A DNA stretch of 64,000 nucleotides from Candidatus Anaerobutyricum avicola. GTDB taxonomy: Bacteria; Bacillota; Clostridia; Lachnospirales; Lachnospiraceae. The stretch's first letter is position 1. Each line of letters starts with the position of its first letter. The stretch spans positions 1 through 64,000 of the forward strand of contig DXGQ01000032.1 of assembly GCA_019113845.1 (NCBI GenBank). Reading direction: 5' to 3'. Shown here piece after piece: positions 1-8,280 of this stretch. The notes below the pieces were generated by a model. It was given only the letters and a program-made list of their open reading frames with translations, searched no databases and had not been told where the DNA came from. The position numbers and the translations under genes were made by a program.

Positions 1-190
1 TCCCGTGCTTGCACGAAGGAGCAGACCTTTTTAATCCTGTAAAGCGTAGCTGAAACCGCTTTGCGGTTTCTCCCGGCCGATCAGAAAACGTCAGTAGTCC
101 GAGTGAGGGTCGAGTCGGGAGGAACTGTATGGAAACGAATGGCATCGTCTGTTATATGAGAACTCTGTTGTCACCTTTACAATTCCCCAT
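1..190. other. Hairpin-rich non-coding segment of unknown origin
   Basis: I find no convincing gene here. The segment contains a perfect hairpin (GAAACCGC / GCGGTTTC, about 52-70) nested near a longer-range pairing CTCCCG / CGGGAG (about 69-74 with 116-121), so it looks like structured RNA. It ends right at the stop codon of the ABC-F gene. It could be part of a group II intron or another mobile RNA cut off by the window edge, but I could not identify a domain V or a reverse transcriptase, so this is only a suggestion. Confidence 0.25.
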
Positions 191-2209
191 TTAATCCTCC
201 GCATACCCCGCAAAGGCTTCCTCATATTCCTGCCATTTTTCATACCAGAGCAGGCAGGCTTCGGTATAGCGCTGCTGCAATGTCTCGTATTCTTCCTGCC
301 AGCGGCAGTGGGCCTGTGTCCGGGCGATGAGGATATTCATGGCGTTTGTATGTTGTATGGGCATTTCTATAGCAGTACCGCAGTCCGGCAGCGTTTCCAT
401 GTCGGTGGTCTGTTCAGGCGCTCCGGAGATACTTTCCCGGCATCCCGGTAATTTTTCGTCGAACGGTAATGATTCAGCAGTCTTGTCCAGAAACTGCTCT
501 ATGGCACTCTGCGTCTTTTTAAGCTGCTCTCCCGCCAGCGTAAGCTGCCAGTCGGCGTAAGACTGCTCCGTGGAAAAGCGGGCGCTCTGCATCCGGGTTT
601 TCTCCGGCACCTCTTTGAGTCCTTCGATCAGCCGGGTATTTTCCACGGCGACAGCTTCCGCGCCGGCCCAGCCGTACTCTTTTTTCTTGCGAAGGTGTTC
701 CACGTAATGTTCGTAGCCGAACGGATACCAGGTGACACCGTCTTCGCTGAAAATGAGCAGAGCATCCGCCACTTCCTTTATAAAATACCGGTCATGGGAG
801 ATAAAAAGTATGGTCCCCGTGTAAGACCGGAAAGCGGATTCCAGCGTCTCTTTTGCCGGAATGTCCATGTGATTGGTCGGCTCGTCAAGCACAAGCAGAT
901 TCGGGCGGCTCTCCAGAATCTCCGCCAGAACCAGCCGGCTTTTTTCTCCTCCGGAAAGTTCATTGACCTTTTTTCCGGTATCTTCTCCCCGAAACAGATA
1001 ATGGTCGAGAAGGGTTTTCGCCTCTTTCAGCGTGAGGGAAGGCTGGCAGTCGTGAAAATGTTCCAATACTCTCTTTTCTGAATGAAGCTGCCCGCTGTGC
1101 TGGTCAAAGTATCCCGCCTCTATGTTATTTCCCAGTTGCACTTTGCCGGACAGGGGAGGAATCTGCCCGAGTATCGTTTTTAAAAAGGTCGTTTTGCCCG
1201 TTCCGTTGGCGCCGATGATACCAATCTTCTGTCCGCGGCGGACGCGCAAGGTGATCTCCGGTACATTTCCTGCCTGCCTGTGATACCCGATACGCAGCTT
1301 TTCCGCATCCAGCACCCATTTACTGCCGGGAATCCGGGGCGTGATCGCCTCCGTAAAAATGTGTACATTTTCTCCCGAAGGGCGCTCCACCCGTTCCATC
1401 CGCTCCAGCACCTTTTTCTTGGAGCGGGCCATGGCAGCTTTTTTGGGCTTATGCTTAAACCTCCCGATCAGCTCTGTCAGCCTTTTGATCTCTTCCTGCT
1501 GCGCCAGATACTTTTTCATCTGTATCTGACGGTTCTTCTCCCGCTGTTTTCTGTACGCGCTGTAATTGCCCGCATACCGGGTCAGCCCGCCTTTTTCCAG
1601 CTCATAGACCGTTCCTGCCACGGCGTCCAGAAAATACCGGTCGTGAGAGACGATGACCGCAGCCTTCTCATAGTTCCTGATATAGTCTTCCAGCCACTCC
1701 ACCGTCTCCACATCGAGATGATTGGTCGGTTCATCAAGCAGCAGGATATCCGGTCTGGAAAGGAGCAGACGGATCATGGCGATCTTTGTCTGCTCGCCTC
1801 CGGAAAACTCCCCCAGTTTTTTATTCTTATCCGCCCTGGTGAACCCGAAGGCAGTAAAAATCCTGTCATATTCCTGCTCAAAATCGTACCTCTCTCTGGA
1901 ATACAGATCATCCGACGGACAGAGAGCCAGTAGCAGTTCTTCCACTGTCCGCTCCTTCTCCTCCTGCGCCACATTCTGTCGCAACATGCCGATGGTCGTA
2001 TTCCTCGCCAGAAAAATCCCGGCGTCAAACCGCTTGTCATCCCGGTCCAAAGGCAACTCTCCGGCGATCAGCCGAAGAAGCGTCGTTTTACCCGCGCCGT
2101 TTTTTCCCACCAGGGCGATCTTCTCATTGCCCCGGATTTCAAAATCTATATGATCAAGAATGGTCTCCCCTTTCAGAGAGACCGTACCGTTTTTTATCTG
2201 ATATCGCAT
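191..2209 (-). CDS. ABC-F family ATPase (ribosome-associated; possible antibiotic-resistance type)
   Basis: This is a soluble protein of about 672 residues with two ABC ATPase domains and no membrane segments, the hallmark of ABC-F proteins that act on the ribosomal E site. Domain 1 has Walker A GKNGAGKTT, signature FSGGEQTK and Walker B LLLDEPTNHLD. Domain 2 has GANGTGKTT, LSGGEKSR and LVLDEPTNHMD. A charged Lys/Arg-rich linker lies between them, and a long C-terminal extension of roughly 150 residues rich in Gln/Glu follows. I chose the ATG at 2209 because AAGGGAAC precedes it; an ATG 27 bases upstream would add MYKEVKGNI, but it lies in a degenerate repeat unit. Members range from translation factors to macrolide, lincosamide and pleuromutilin protection proteins, and the sequence alone does not settle which this is. 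It lies last, after the molybdenum-cofactor genes. Confidence 0.9.
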   Translation of the reverse strand: MRYQIKNGTVSLKGETILDHIDFEIRGNEKIALVGKNGAGKTTLLRLIAGELPLDRDDKRFDAGIFLARNTTIGMLRQNVAQEEKERTVEELLLALCPSDDLYSRERYDFEQEYDRIFTAFGFTRADKNKKLGEFSGGEQTKIAMIRLLLSRPDILLLDEPTNHLDVETVEWLEDYIRNYEKAAVIVSHDRYFLDAVAGTVYELEKGGLTRYAGNYSAYRKQREKNRQIQMKKYLAQQEEIKRLTELIGRFKHKPKKAAMARSKKKVLERMERVERPSGENVHIFTEAITPRIPGSKWVLDAEKLRIGYHRQAGNVPEITLRVRRGQKIGIIGANGTGKTTFLKTILGQIPPLSGKVQLGNNIEAGYFDQHSGQLHSEKRVLEHFHDCQPSLTLKEAKTLLDHYLFRGEDTGKKVNELSGGEKSRLVLAEILESRPNLLVLDEPTNHMDIPAKETLESAFRSYTGTILFISHDRYFIKEVADALLIFSEDGVTWYPFGYEHYVEHLRKKKEYGWAGAEAVAVENTRLIEGLKEVPEKTRMQSARFSTEQSYADWQLTLAGEQLKKTQSAIEQFLDKTAESLPFDEKLPGCRESISGAPEQTTDMETLPDCGTAIEMPIQHTNAMNILIARTQAHCRWQEEYETLQQRYTEACLLWYEKWQEYEEAFAGYAED

Positions 2210-2235
2210 GATGTTCCCTTTTACTTCCTTGTACA

Positions 2236-2305
2236 TTTGCTGTCAGCATCTGAAGTTATTTCTTCGCACACTTGCTGTCAGCATCTGAAGTTATTTCCTC
2301 GCACA
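2236..2305. repeat. Tandem 35-bp duplication at the 3' end of the MOSC-MogA gene
   Basis: Two adjacent 35-base units (2236-2270 and 2271-2305) differ at only about two positions and share the core TGCTGTCAGCATCTGAAG. The second unit includes the last codons and stop of the MOSC-MogA gene. A degenerate partial third unit supplies the upstream alternative start of the ABC-F gene. It looks like a slippage duplication of a gene end. Confidence 0.85.
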
Positions 2306-3226
2306 TTCACTGTCCCGTCCGGTCAGTATCCGAATGCCATGGTCTAACTGGTCAAGGACCAGGTCGAGACATTCCTTTACCGCTTTCGGGCTGCCCGGCA
2401 GGTTGACGATGAGCGTCTGATTGCGAATCACGGAAGCTTCCCTTGAGAGCATCGCTCTTCTCGTGATCTGCATGGAACCGGCACGGATCGCCTCGGCGAT
2501 GCCCGGGGCATTTCTCGTGGCCACAGCGAGGGTCGCCTCCGGCGTGCAGTCTCTCTCGGAAAATCCGGTGCCGCCGGTGGTAAGGATGAGATTTACCTGC
2601 CGCTGGTCGGAAAGGCGGATAAGCTGCGCCTTTATCTTTGCCATGTCGTCCGGCAGGAGCAACGTCTCGATCACTTTGTATCCCGCTTTTTTAAGCTCTT
2701 CCACGATGACCGGGCCGCTTTTATCTTCCCGCTGCCCGGCAGCTCCCTTATCACTCAAGGTGATGACCGCCGCCGTGAGCGGGCGCGCCGGGTCTTGCGG
2801 CAGAAGGGTGACCGCGTCTCCCACCCGGATGTGGCCGGACTTTCTCACCTCGGCAAAGACGCCCTCCCTTGGCATGATGCAATCGCCCATCACCTGATAG
2901 ATCTGACAATGGCTGTGACATTCCTTGCCGATCTGTGTCATCTCAAGCTCCGCCTCCCCGATACGGAAACGGCTGCCCACCGGCAGGCTGGCAAAGTCGA
3001 AGCCCTCCACGATCAGGTTCTCCCCGAAGGCTCCAAAGGCCACATCCGCGCCTTTCTCGCGAAAGGCTTCTATTTTTTCCAGGGAAAGGAGGCTCACCTG
3101 CCGGTGCCAGCTGCCGCCGTGGGCGTCGCCCTCGATCCCCCAGTTTACTTTCAGATCTGCTTCCGGCACTTCTGTCTTCTGTGTGCCTCTTTTCTCACTG
3201 ATACATATCCCTCTGATAATTCCCAT
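2291..3226 (-). CDS. MOSC domain-MogA fusion, molybdenum cofactor protein
   Basis: The protein of 311 residues has two parts. Residues 1-145 form a MOSC domain, with GDAHGG and the conserved Cys region GKECHSHC around residue 100. From about residue 150 there is a MogA/MoaB-type molybdopterin-binding domain with ITLSDKGAAGQREDKSGP and the LTTGGTGFSERDCTPEAT signature. MogA adenylates molybdopterin before molybdate insertion, and MOSC domains handle sulfur or bind Moco, so the fusion probably acts late in cofactor synthesis or maturation. AGGGAGAGAGA precedes the ATG. It follows moaA on the same strand after 134 bases in which I see nothing, and it is probably the last cofactor gene of the operon. 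Confidence 0.9.
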   Translation of the reverse strand: MGIIRGICISEKRGTQKTEVPEADLKVNWGIEGDAHGGSWHRQVSLLSLEKIEAFREKGADVAFGAFGENLIVEGFDFASLPVGSRFRIGEAELEMTQIGKECHSHCQIYQVMGDCIMPREGVFAEVRKSGHIRVGDAVTLLPQDPARPLTAAVITLSDKGAAGQREDKSGPVIVEELKKAGYKVIETLLLPDDMAKIKAQLIRLSDQRQVNLILTTGGTGFSERDCTPEATLAVATRNAPGIAEAIRAGSMQITRRAMLSREASVIRNQTLIVNLPGSPKAVKECLDLVLDQLDHGIRILTGRDSECARK

Positions 3227-3360
3227 TCTCTCTCCCTGTCTTTCCTCATTATTATAAACATTGTATCTTTTTCGTTGCTATCTCCATACTTTTATGCCTG
3301 TTTCCGGACTGCCGCATTTTTCCTGCACGCTTCTTTTGCCATTGCCTTTTCTAACAAATA

Positions 3361-4428
3361 TCATCCTCCGATGGACACCATCTTCTTATCCTCGGTGATG
3401 GCGTCCCTTCGCTCAAAGCAATGGGCCTGCGGCTTGTCCCAGATGGCCCGGGCCAGCAGACTCTTTAATTCGTTCTTCCTGTCGCTGTTATTCTCTATAG
3501 AAAGAGATTTCCCTGTCAGCCGCCCGGCATTCCCGATAGTCTTATTCTCTCTGATCATTCTGTTTTCTTCCCCATCCGGATCACTCCCCCGCAGCGCCTG
3601 CCGCAGATCCACGGACGTGCCATAGCACAGACATGGCTTGATCTCGCCCTGGGCGCTCATGCGGATACGGTTGCAGTGGTCGCAGAACTTTCCGTGCATG
3701 GCGCTGATGAAGCCGACGCCGCCGGCAAAGCCGGGGATGGAGTAATAGCTGGCCGGCCCGTTGCCGTGTACGGAAAGGTCTTCTGTGAGGTCCGGGTATC
3801 TCTCCCGAATCCTGGCGAGCAGCGTCTGATTGGAGACGCCGGTAAATGTACTCCCCGCCCCGATGGGCATGATCTCGATAAAGCGCACATCGACGGAGTG
3901 TTCTCCCGCATACAGGAGCATCTGCTCCCAGCCGTTGTCGTTGACCCCCTCCAGCAGCACGGTATTGATCTTCACCTGCAGACCGGCGTCCACCGCCGTC
4001 TCTATACTCTCCATCACCTGTAAGAAGGCGTCCTGTCCGGTAATCTTCTCATACAGCGTCCGGTCCATCGTATCCAGGCTGATATTGACGCTTCGCAGCC
4101 CGTTATCCATGAGCGCCGGAAGATACTTCTTTAACAGCACGCCGTTGGTGGTGAGCGTCACATCCTCAATGCCGTGAATCTCCCGGAGCATACCGAAAAG
4201 CGCCGGCGCTCCTCTCCGCACCAGCGGCTCCCCGCCGGTCACTTTGAGCTTACGGACGCCAAGTTCTGCCGCTGCCGTGCAGACCTTTACGATCTCCTCA
4301 AAGGTTAAAAGGTGGGACATCGGAATAATCTCCACGCCTTCCGGCATGCAGTAGCGGCAGCGGAGATTACATTTATCCGTGATGGAAATACGCATATAGT
4401 CAATGATTCTGCCGTATTGGTCTTTCAT
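3361..4428 (-). CDS. moaA: GTP 3',8-cyclase MoaA, with an insertion before the C-terminus
   Basis: This radical-SAM enzyme opens molybdopterin synthesis by rearranging GTP to 3',8-cyclo-GTP. The N-terminal cluster motif is CNLRCRYC (residues 20-27). The second [4Fe-4S] site is CDHCNRIRMSAQGEIKPC near residue 255, and the protein ends in the Gly-Gly tail needed in this family (VSIGG). Length is 355 residues against roughly 320-330 usual. The excess is a polar stretch of about 35 residues between RQALRG and the LLARAIWDKP helix, which is unusual. The start has AAGGAGAGACGGC upstream, and a 12-base direct repeat (GACGGCATGAAA) duplicates the start region. It lies between moaC and the MOSC-MogA gene. 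Confidence 0.95.
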   Translation of the reverse strand: MKDQYGRIIDYMRISITDKCNLRCRYCMPEGVEIIPMSHLLTFEEIVKVCTAAAELGVRKLKVTGGEPLVRRGAPALFGMLREIHGIEDVTLTTNGVLLKKYLPALMDNGLRSVNISLDTMDRTLYEKITGQDAFLQVMESIETAVDAGLQVKINTVLLEGVNDNGWEQMLLYAGEHSVDVRFIEIMPIGAGSTFTGVSNQTLLARIRERYPDLTEDLSVHGNGPASYYSIPGFAGGVGFISAMHGKFCDHCNRIRMSAQGEIKPCLCYGTSVDLRQALRGSDPDGEENRMIRENKTIGNAGRLTGKSLSIENNSDRKNELKSLLARAIWDKPQAHCFERRDAITEDKKMVSIGG

Positions 4429-4591
4429 GCCGTCTCTCCTTTTTCATGCCGTCTTTTCCCTGACATGTCTTTTTCTTTTCTATTGCTCTTCGTCATACAC
4501 TTTTCTCCCCACAGAGCAAATTCGTGAACTATCCTTCGCCGGGCGCGCTGAAGCCGGCAAAATTGCGGCAATCCTATTTCAAAAACCATTT

Positions 4592-5062
4592 TCAAAACGA
4601 AAAATCCCCGCTCTTGCCGCCGGTCTTCATACACAGGTGGATGCTGTGCATTTCCATCCGCTTGTCGACGGCCTTGCACATGTCATAAATGGTCAGGAGA
4701 GTCACCTGCACGCCGGTGAGCGCCTCCATCTCCACGCCGGTCTTCCCGGTAGTCTTTACCCGGCAAAAAGCCGTGATCTCATGCCGTTCTTCGTCACTTT
4801 CAAAATCGATCTTTACGCTGGTCAGCTGCAGCAGGTGACAGAGGGGGATCAGCTCCGAAGTCTTCTTTGCCCCCATGATACCGGCGATGCGGGCCGTTCC
4901 CAACACGTCCCCCTTCGCCATCTGTCCCTCCATCACTTTGTCAAAACATTCCTCACTCATGCGTATGACGCCCTGCGCCACCGCCTCCCGCTCTGTCTCC
5001 TTCTTGCCGCTCACATCCACCATCACCGCGTTGCCGTCGGCGTCAAAATGACTGAATTCCAT
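4592..5062 (-). CDS. moaC: Cyclic pyranopterin monophosphate synthase MoaC
   Basis: This 156-residue protein matches MoaC over its whole length: the MVDVSGK start region, [26 protein letters not shown], and the C-terminal [19 protein letters not shown] with the catalytic Asp and Lys region. MoaC converts the MoaA product to cyclic pyranopterin monophosphate. It lies between the MoeA-like gene and moaA in the same orientation, so the first two steps of the pathway are adjacent. No moaE, moaD or moeB is visible in this window, so molybdopterin synthase must be encoded elsewhere. Confidence 0.95.
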   Translation of the reverse strand: MEFSHFDADGNAVMVDVSGKKETEREAVAQGVIRMSEECFDKVMEGQMAKGDVLGTARIAGIMGAKKTSELIPLCHLLQLTSVKIDFESDEERHEITAFCRVKTTGKTGVEMEALTGVQVTLLTIYDMCKAVDKRMEMHSIHLCMKTGGKSGDFSF

Positions 5063-5178
5063 ATGTTTTTTATCCTTTCCGATTTTTCACTGCTGCAAAA
5101 ATCGCTGTTTTTCCAAAAAACGACCGCCAGGACAGTCAGCAGTCCCTGCCTGACCACAAACCGCGGCTGGCCCTGTCA

Positions 5179-6198
5179 CTATTTGCCAAATCCGCAGTTA
5201 GGGAATGTACAGACTTCGCAGTTTAGGCACAAGCCGCCCTGTCCCAACGCCGCCAGTTCCTCCGCCGTCACCAGATCGTCCGCCATGAGCCTTGGCAGGA
5301 TCAGATCAAAGATCGTCCGCCTTGCGTACATAACGCAGCCCGGCAGTCCCACCACAGGAATCCTTCCATTATAATAGCTGAGCAGGAACATGGCTCCCGG
5401 CAGCACCGGCGCTCCGTAGGAGACGATATCGGCTCCGGTATTTTTGATGGCAAGAGGCGTCCGGTCATCCGGGTCCACACTCATGCCGCCCGTGCAGACC
5501 ACCATGTCCGCCCCGTTTTCGATATGGGTGAGGATGGCTTTTGTGATCTTTTCATGGTCGTCATCACAGAGAATCTGTCCGATGACTTCCGTGTCAAATT
5601 CCGCCAGCTTTTCACGGATGACCGGTGTAAACGTATCGGTGATCCGGTGGTGGTACACCTCGCTGCCGGTCGTCACGATACCGACCTTTTTTTGCACAAA
5701 CGGCAGCAGATGAAGAATCGGCTCCGGCGCGCACATTTCTTTCGCCTTTTCCATTTTTTCTTTCTCAATGACCAGAGGGATGATGCGGGTTCCCGCCAGC
5801 TTATCGCCCTTATGCACGGCAAAATTACCGTGGCGGGAGGCGATCATCAGCTGTCCCATGCCGTTGATGAGGCGCATCTTGGCGTCGTCCACCTTTAACA
5901 GCCCGTCCCTATCGGCAATCAGCTCGATCTTTCCCTCTTTTACCGGTGTCGGATGCATATGCTCCCCTTTGCATATCTCATACAGAATCTGCGCCGCATC
6001 GTTTTCATGGAGCATCATATCGTCATTTTCCCAGATATATACATTTTCTTTTCCGACACTTAACAGCACCGGTATGTCTTCCTCACGGATGACGTGTCCC
6101 TTGCGAAAGACCGCATCCTTTGTCACGCCTTTTATGATCTGTGTGATGTCGTGGCACAGCACCTGTCCCACCGCGTCTTCTGTCCGTATCAGTTTCAT
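5179..6198 (-). CDS. MoeA-like molybdopterin-binding protein with a Cys-rich tail
   Basis: This protein of about 339 residues begins MKLIRTEDAVGQVLCHDITQI, a MoeA-like N-terminus. It contains a MoCF-binding domain with VGIVTTGSEV, VVCTGGMSVDPDDRTP and VVGLPGCVMY. MoeA inserts molybdate into adenylated molybdopterin, but this form is shorter and typical of clostridial operons with XdhC. The C-terminus LNCEVCTFPNCGFGK has a CxxC-x4-C pattern absent from standard MoeA, possibly a metal or Fe-S site. I chose the ATG at 6198 because AGGAAG lies nine bases upstream; a start at 6246 would overlap the XdhC gene and has no ribosome binding site. Confidence 0.85.
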   Translation of the reverse strand: MKLIRTEDAVGQVLCHDITQIIKGVTKDAVFRKGHVIREEDIPVLLSVGKENVYIWENDDMMLHENDAAQILYEICKGEHMHPTPVKEGKIELIADRDGLLKVDDAKMRLINGMGQLMIASRHGNFAVHKGDKLAGTRIIPLVIEKEKMEKAKEMCAPEPILHLLPFVQKKVGIVTTGSEVYHHRITDTFTPVIREKLAEFDTEVIGQILCDDDHEKITKAILTHIENGADMVVCTGGMSVDPDDRTPLAIKNTGADIVSYGAPVLPGAMFLLSYYNGRIPVVGLPGCVMYARRTIFDLILPRLMADDLVTAEELAALGQGGLCLNCEVCTFPNCGFGK

Positions 6199-6230
6199 TC
6201 TGTTCACTTCCTGTCTGTTATCATTATATT

Positions 6231-7250
6231 TTATCCGAGACCGCACTCCGCGCCCAAATCCTCGATCAACACATCCATTTCTCCGCCGCAGGCCATCCCG
6301 TCTCCGGCCGCCACATCAGCGTCCATATCAAAATGAAAGAGACAGGATCCTCCTGTGCCTGCCAGCTCCGCCGCCCGGTGGATTACTGCATTCTCGCATA
6401 AACCGCCGCCGATGGTTCTCCGAATGGTCCCGTCGGCAAAGACCAGCATTTTTGCACCCTCTTTTCTCGGCGTGGAACCCGCCGCCCGGACGATCGTTGC
6501 CACCGCCGCCGGTCTTTCGCAGGATGCGATCTCTCCCACGATGGACGGCTCCAGATCCGTCCGGATCACATCATCTTTCCGTTCTGTCCGCTTCACCAGG
6601 ATCAGCTCCGCCAGAATGGAGACAGCGATCTCCTCCGGCGTCACCGCCCCGATGGAAAGACCGATGGGCGTGTGTACATAATCCAGCTTCTCCTGCGGCA
6701 CGCCCTGCTCACGGAACAGGGCAAACTGTGCCTGCACTCTTCTTCTGGAACCGATCATGCCAAGATATCCCGGCAGTTCCCGGCCAAGCAGATATTTCAG
6801 GCAGTCCCCGTCGCTGCCATGCCCTCTCGTCACAATGACCACATAATCACAGCAGCTGACCCGCACCCGGCGAAGCGCCTCAATAAACGGCGCGCAGATG
6901 ACCTTCTCTGCCTCCGGAAAACGCTCCCGGCTGGCAAATTCTTCTCTCTCGTCAATGACCCAGGGCGTAAATCCCGTCCGGGCCGCAAAAGAGCAGAGCG
7001 CTTTGGAGATATGTCCTCCTCCCAGAATGATCAGCCTCTCTGCCGGTCCTGCCGGCTCACAGATTCGGAGCCCTCCCGCTATTTTCTCCATAACAGGAAC
7101 CGGGGAAAAATCCGGATCTGTTTCCTTCACAATATATTTCCTGTGGATGACAGCTTCTCCGTCCTGTTTCTTTGTAAAAACCGTCACCAGACCACAGGTC
7201 TCTCCCGCACAAAGAAATTCCTGTAATTTCCTGTAAATATCTCGTATCAT
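6231..7250 (-). CDS. XdhC family maturation factor with its domains in unusual order
   Basis: XdhC proteins sulfurate and deliver molybdenum cofactor to xanthine dehydrogenase or aldehyde-oxidase type hydroxylases. Here the Rossmann part comes first (LIILGGGHISKAL near residue 73, then VTRGHGSDGDCL, LGMIGSRRR and TPIGLSIGAVTPEEIAVSILAEL). The XdhC/CoxI domain (RAAGSTPRKEGAKMLVF, GTIRRTIGGGLCENAV, GMACGGEMDVLIE) occupies the C-terminal third. In the forms I know best the CoxI part is N-terminal. GGAAGG sits before the ATG. It is the first gene of the cofactor operon, 32 bases before the MoeA-like gene. No target hydroxylase is in the window. Confidence 0.85.
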   Translation of the reverse strand: MIRDIYRKLQEFLCAGETCGLVTVFTKKQDGEAVIHRKYIVKETDPDFSPVPVMEKIAGGLRICEPAGPAERLIILGGGHISKALCSFAARTGFTPWVIDEREEFASRERFPEAEKVICAPFIEALRRVRVSCCDYVVIVTRGHGSDGDCLKYLLGRELPGYLGMIGSRRRVQAQFALFREQGVPQEKLDYVHTPIGLSIGAVTPEEIAVSILAELILVKRTERKDDVIRTDLEPSIVGEIASCERPAAVATIVRAAGSTPRKEGAKMLVFADGTIRRTIGGGLCENAVIHRAAELAGTGGSCLFHFDMDADVAAGDGMACGGEMDVLIEDLGAECGLG

Positions 7251-7329
7251 AGTTGTCCTTCCAAATATGCCAAACGATTCTTTTTCTTTTAGACAGTCCC
7301 AAACTCCTGCAGACTATCTTTCGATTTTT

Positions 7330-7358
7330 ACTATACCCTATTACCGGAACAATGGCAA
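7330..7358 (-). promoter_or_regulatory. Promoter of the molybdenum-cofactor operon
   Basis: On the minus strand, TTGCCA (7353-7358) and TATAGT (7330-7335) are separated by exactly 17 bases, about 80 bases before the XdhC-like start. I see no Moco riboswitch fold in the short leader. Confidence 0.55.
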
Positions 7359-7369
7359 TACAACAAAAC

Positions 7370-7403
7370 GGGCGGTTGCTGTTTTTTTCAGCATTGCCGC
7401 CCG
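7370..7403 (-). terminator. Terminator after the sigma/anti-sigma operon
   Basis: A GC-rich inverted repeat (CGGGCGG...TGCTG / CAGCA...CCGCCCG) ends in CGTTTTG on the minus strand, downstream of the anti-sigma gene. T-runs occur on both sides, so it may also work in the other direction. Confidence 0.65.
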
Positions 7404-7494
7404 CTTTTCTGTCATTCGGTTCTTCCCATGTTCATTTTATTCTTTTTTCATTTCCTATTCTGTCCGCATCAGAGAGCATCCCTGCTCCGGAATC

Positions 7495-8280
7495 TTACCC
7501 CTGGATCATCTCTCCCGCCATGGAAAGCATTTCCTGCGGCGTCAGATCCGTGTCAAATCCCTGGATACTGTAGGCAACGCCGTCTTTTTCCCAGGAGACG
7601 GACATGGATTGCATTTCTTCTATCTCGTCGGTTCCGAAGGAAACGTAATAGCCGCCCGCTGCCTCCATCGCTTTGTCCTGCGCGGTCTTCTCATAATCTT
7701 CCGGGACAAATTTATAGGTTTCCTGATAATAGTTTACGGTCACGCCGTCATAATCTGCCGTTGCATCCGGCGTCCTGTCGTCGGTAACCCGCTCGTCCGC
7801 CTGACGCATATAGCAGTTTAAGATCTCTCCGTCGTTGTTTTCATAGGTCACGCCCAGTTCTTTTTCTTTGAACATCTTATTGCCCTCGTCGTCCAGGGCG
7901 TTAAAAGCGCTGTTACTGATCTCTTTGTACTGATAGCCGTTGGAAAAGCTTTCTACGGCATCAGTCTCAATGCCCGCCCGTTTTTCCATTTTGTCCAGAT
8001 CCTTCCAGTCGGTGGAAGTCTTATAATCCGCGCCGTTTGTGCTTGACACATAGCTGCTCACTTTGCCGCCCGCAAAGATTCCGGCCGGTACCAGCAGGCA
8101 GACACAGGCTGCCGCTGCGATATATCTCTTAAAATGTATTTTCTTTCTCATCGTTCTTTCCTCCTGTCTTGCCGTGATCTCCATGTCTATTCTCGTCTTT
8201 AAAAAATCAGAAACTCCGATCGTCTCCGTCTCTCTCTTTAACCCATTCCGGAACAGACGTCCCATTTTATCCTCTTTCAT
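7495..8280 (-). CDS. Probable anti-sigma factor, single-pass membrane protein with DUF4367-like C-terminus
   Basis: The 261-residue protein has about 45 cytoplasmic residues, one membrane helix (YIAAAACVCLLVPAGIFAGG, near 50-70) and an extracytoplasmic part of roughly 190 residues. The C-terminus (SVSWEKDGVAYSIQG...LTPQEMLSMAGEMI) resembles DUF4367 domains found on clostridial anti-sigma proteins. The start at 8280 is set by AGGAGGGGAGGATCGTTT upstream and overlaps the sigma gene by 14 bases, so the two are translationally coupled. By analogy the cytoplasmic segment would hold the sigma factor until a surface signal arrives. No catalytic motif is visible. Confidence 0.75.
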   Translation of the reverse strand: MKEDKMGRLFRNGLKRETETIGVSDFLKTRIDMEITARQEERTMRKKIHFKRYIAAAACVCLLVPAGIFAGGKVSSYVSSTNGADYKTSTDWKDLDKMEKRAGIETDAVESFSNGYQYKEISNSAFNALDDEGNKMFKEKELGVTYENNDGEILNCYMRQADERVTDDRTPDATADYDGVTVNYYQETYKFVPEDYEKTAQDKAMEAAGGYYVSFGTDEIEEMQSMSVSWEKDGVAYSIQGFDTDLTPQEMLSMAGEMIQG

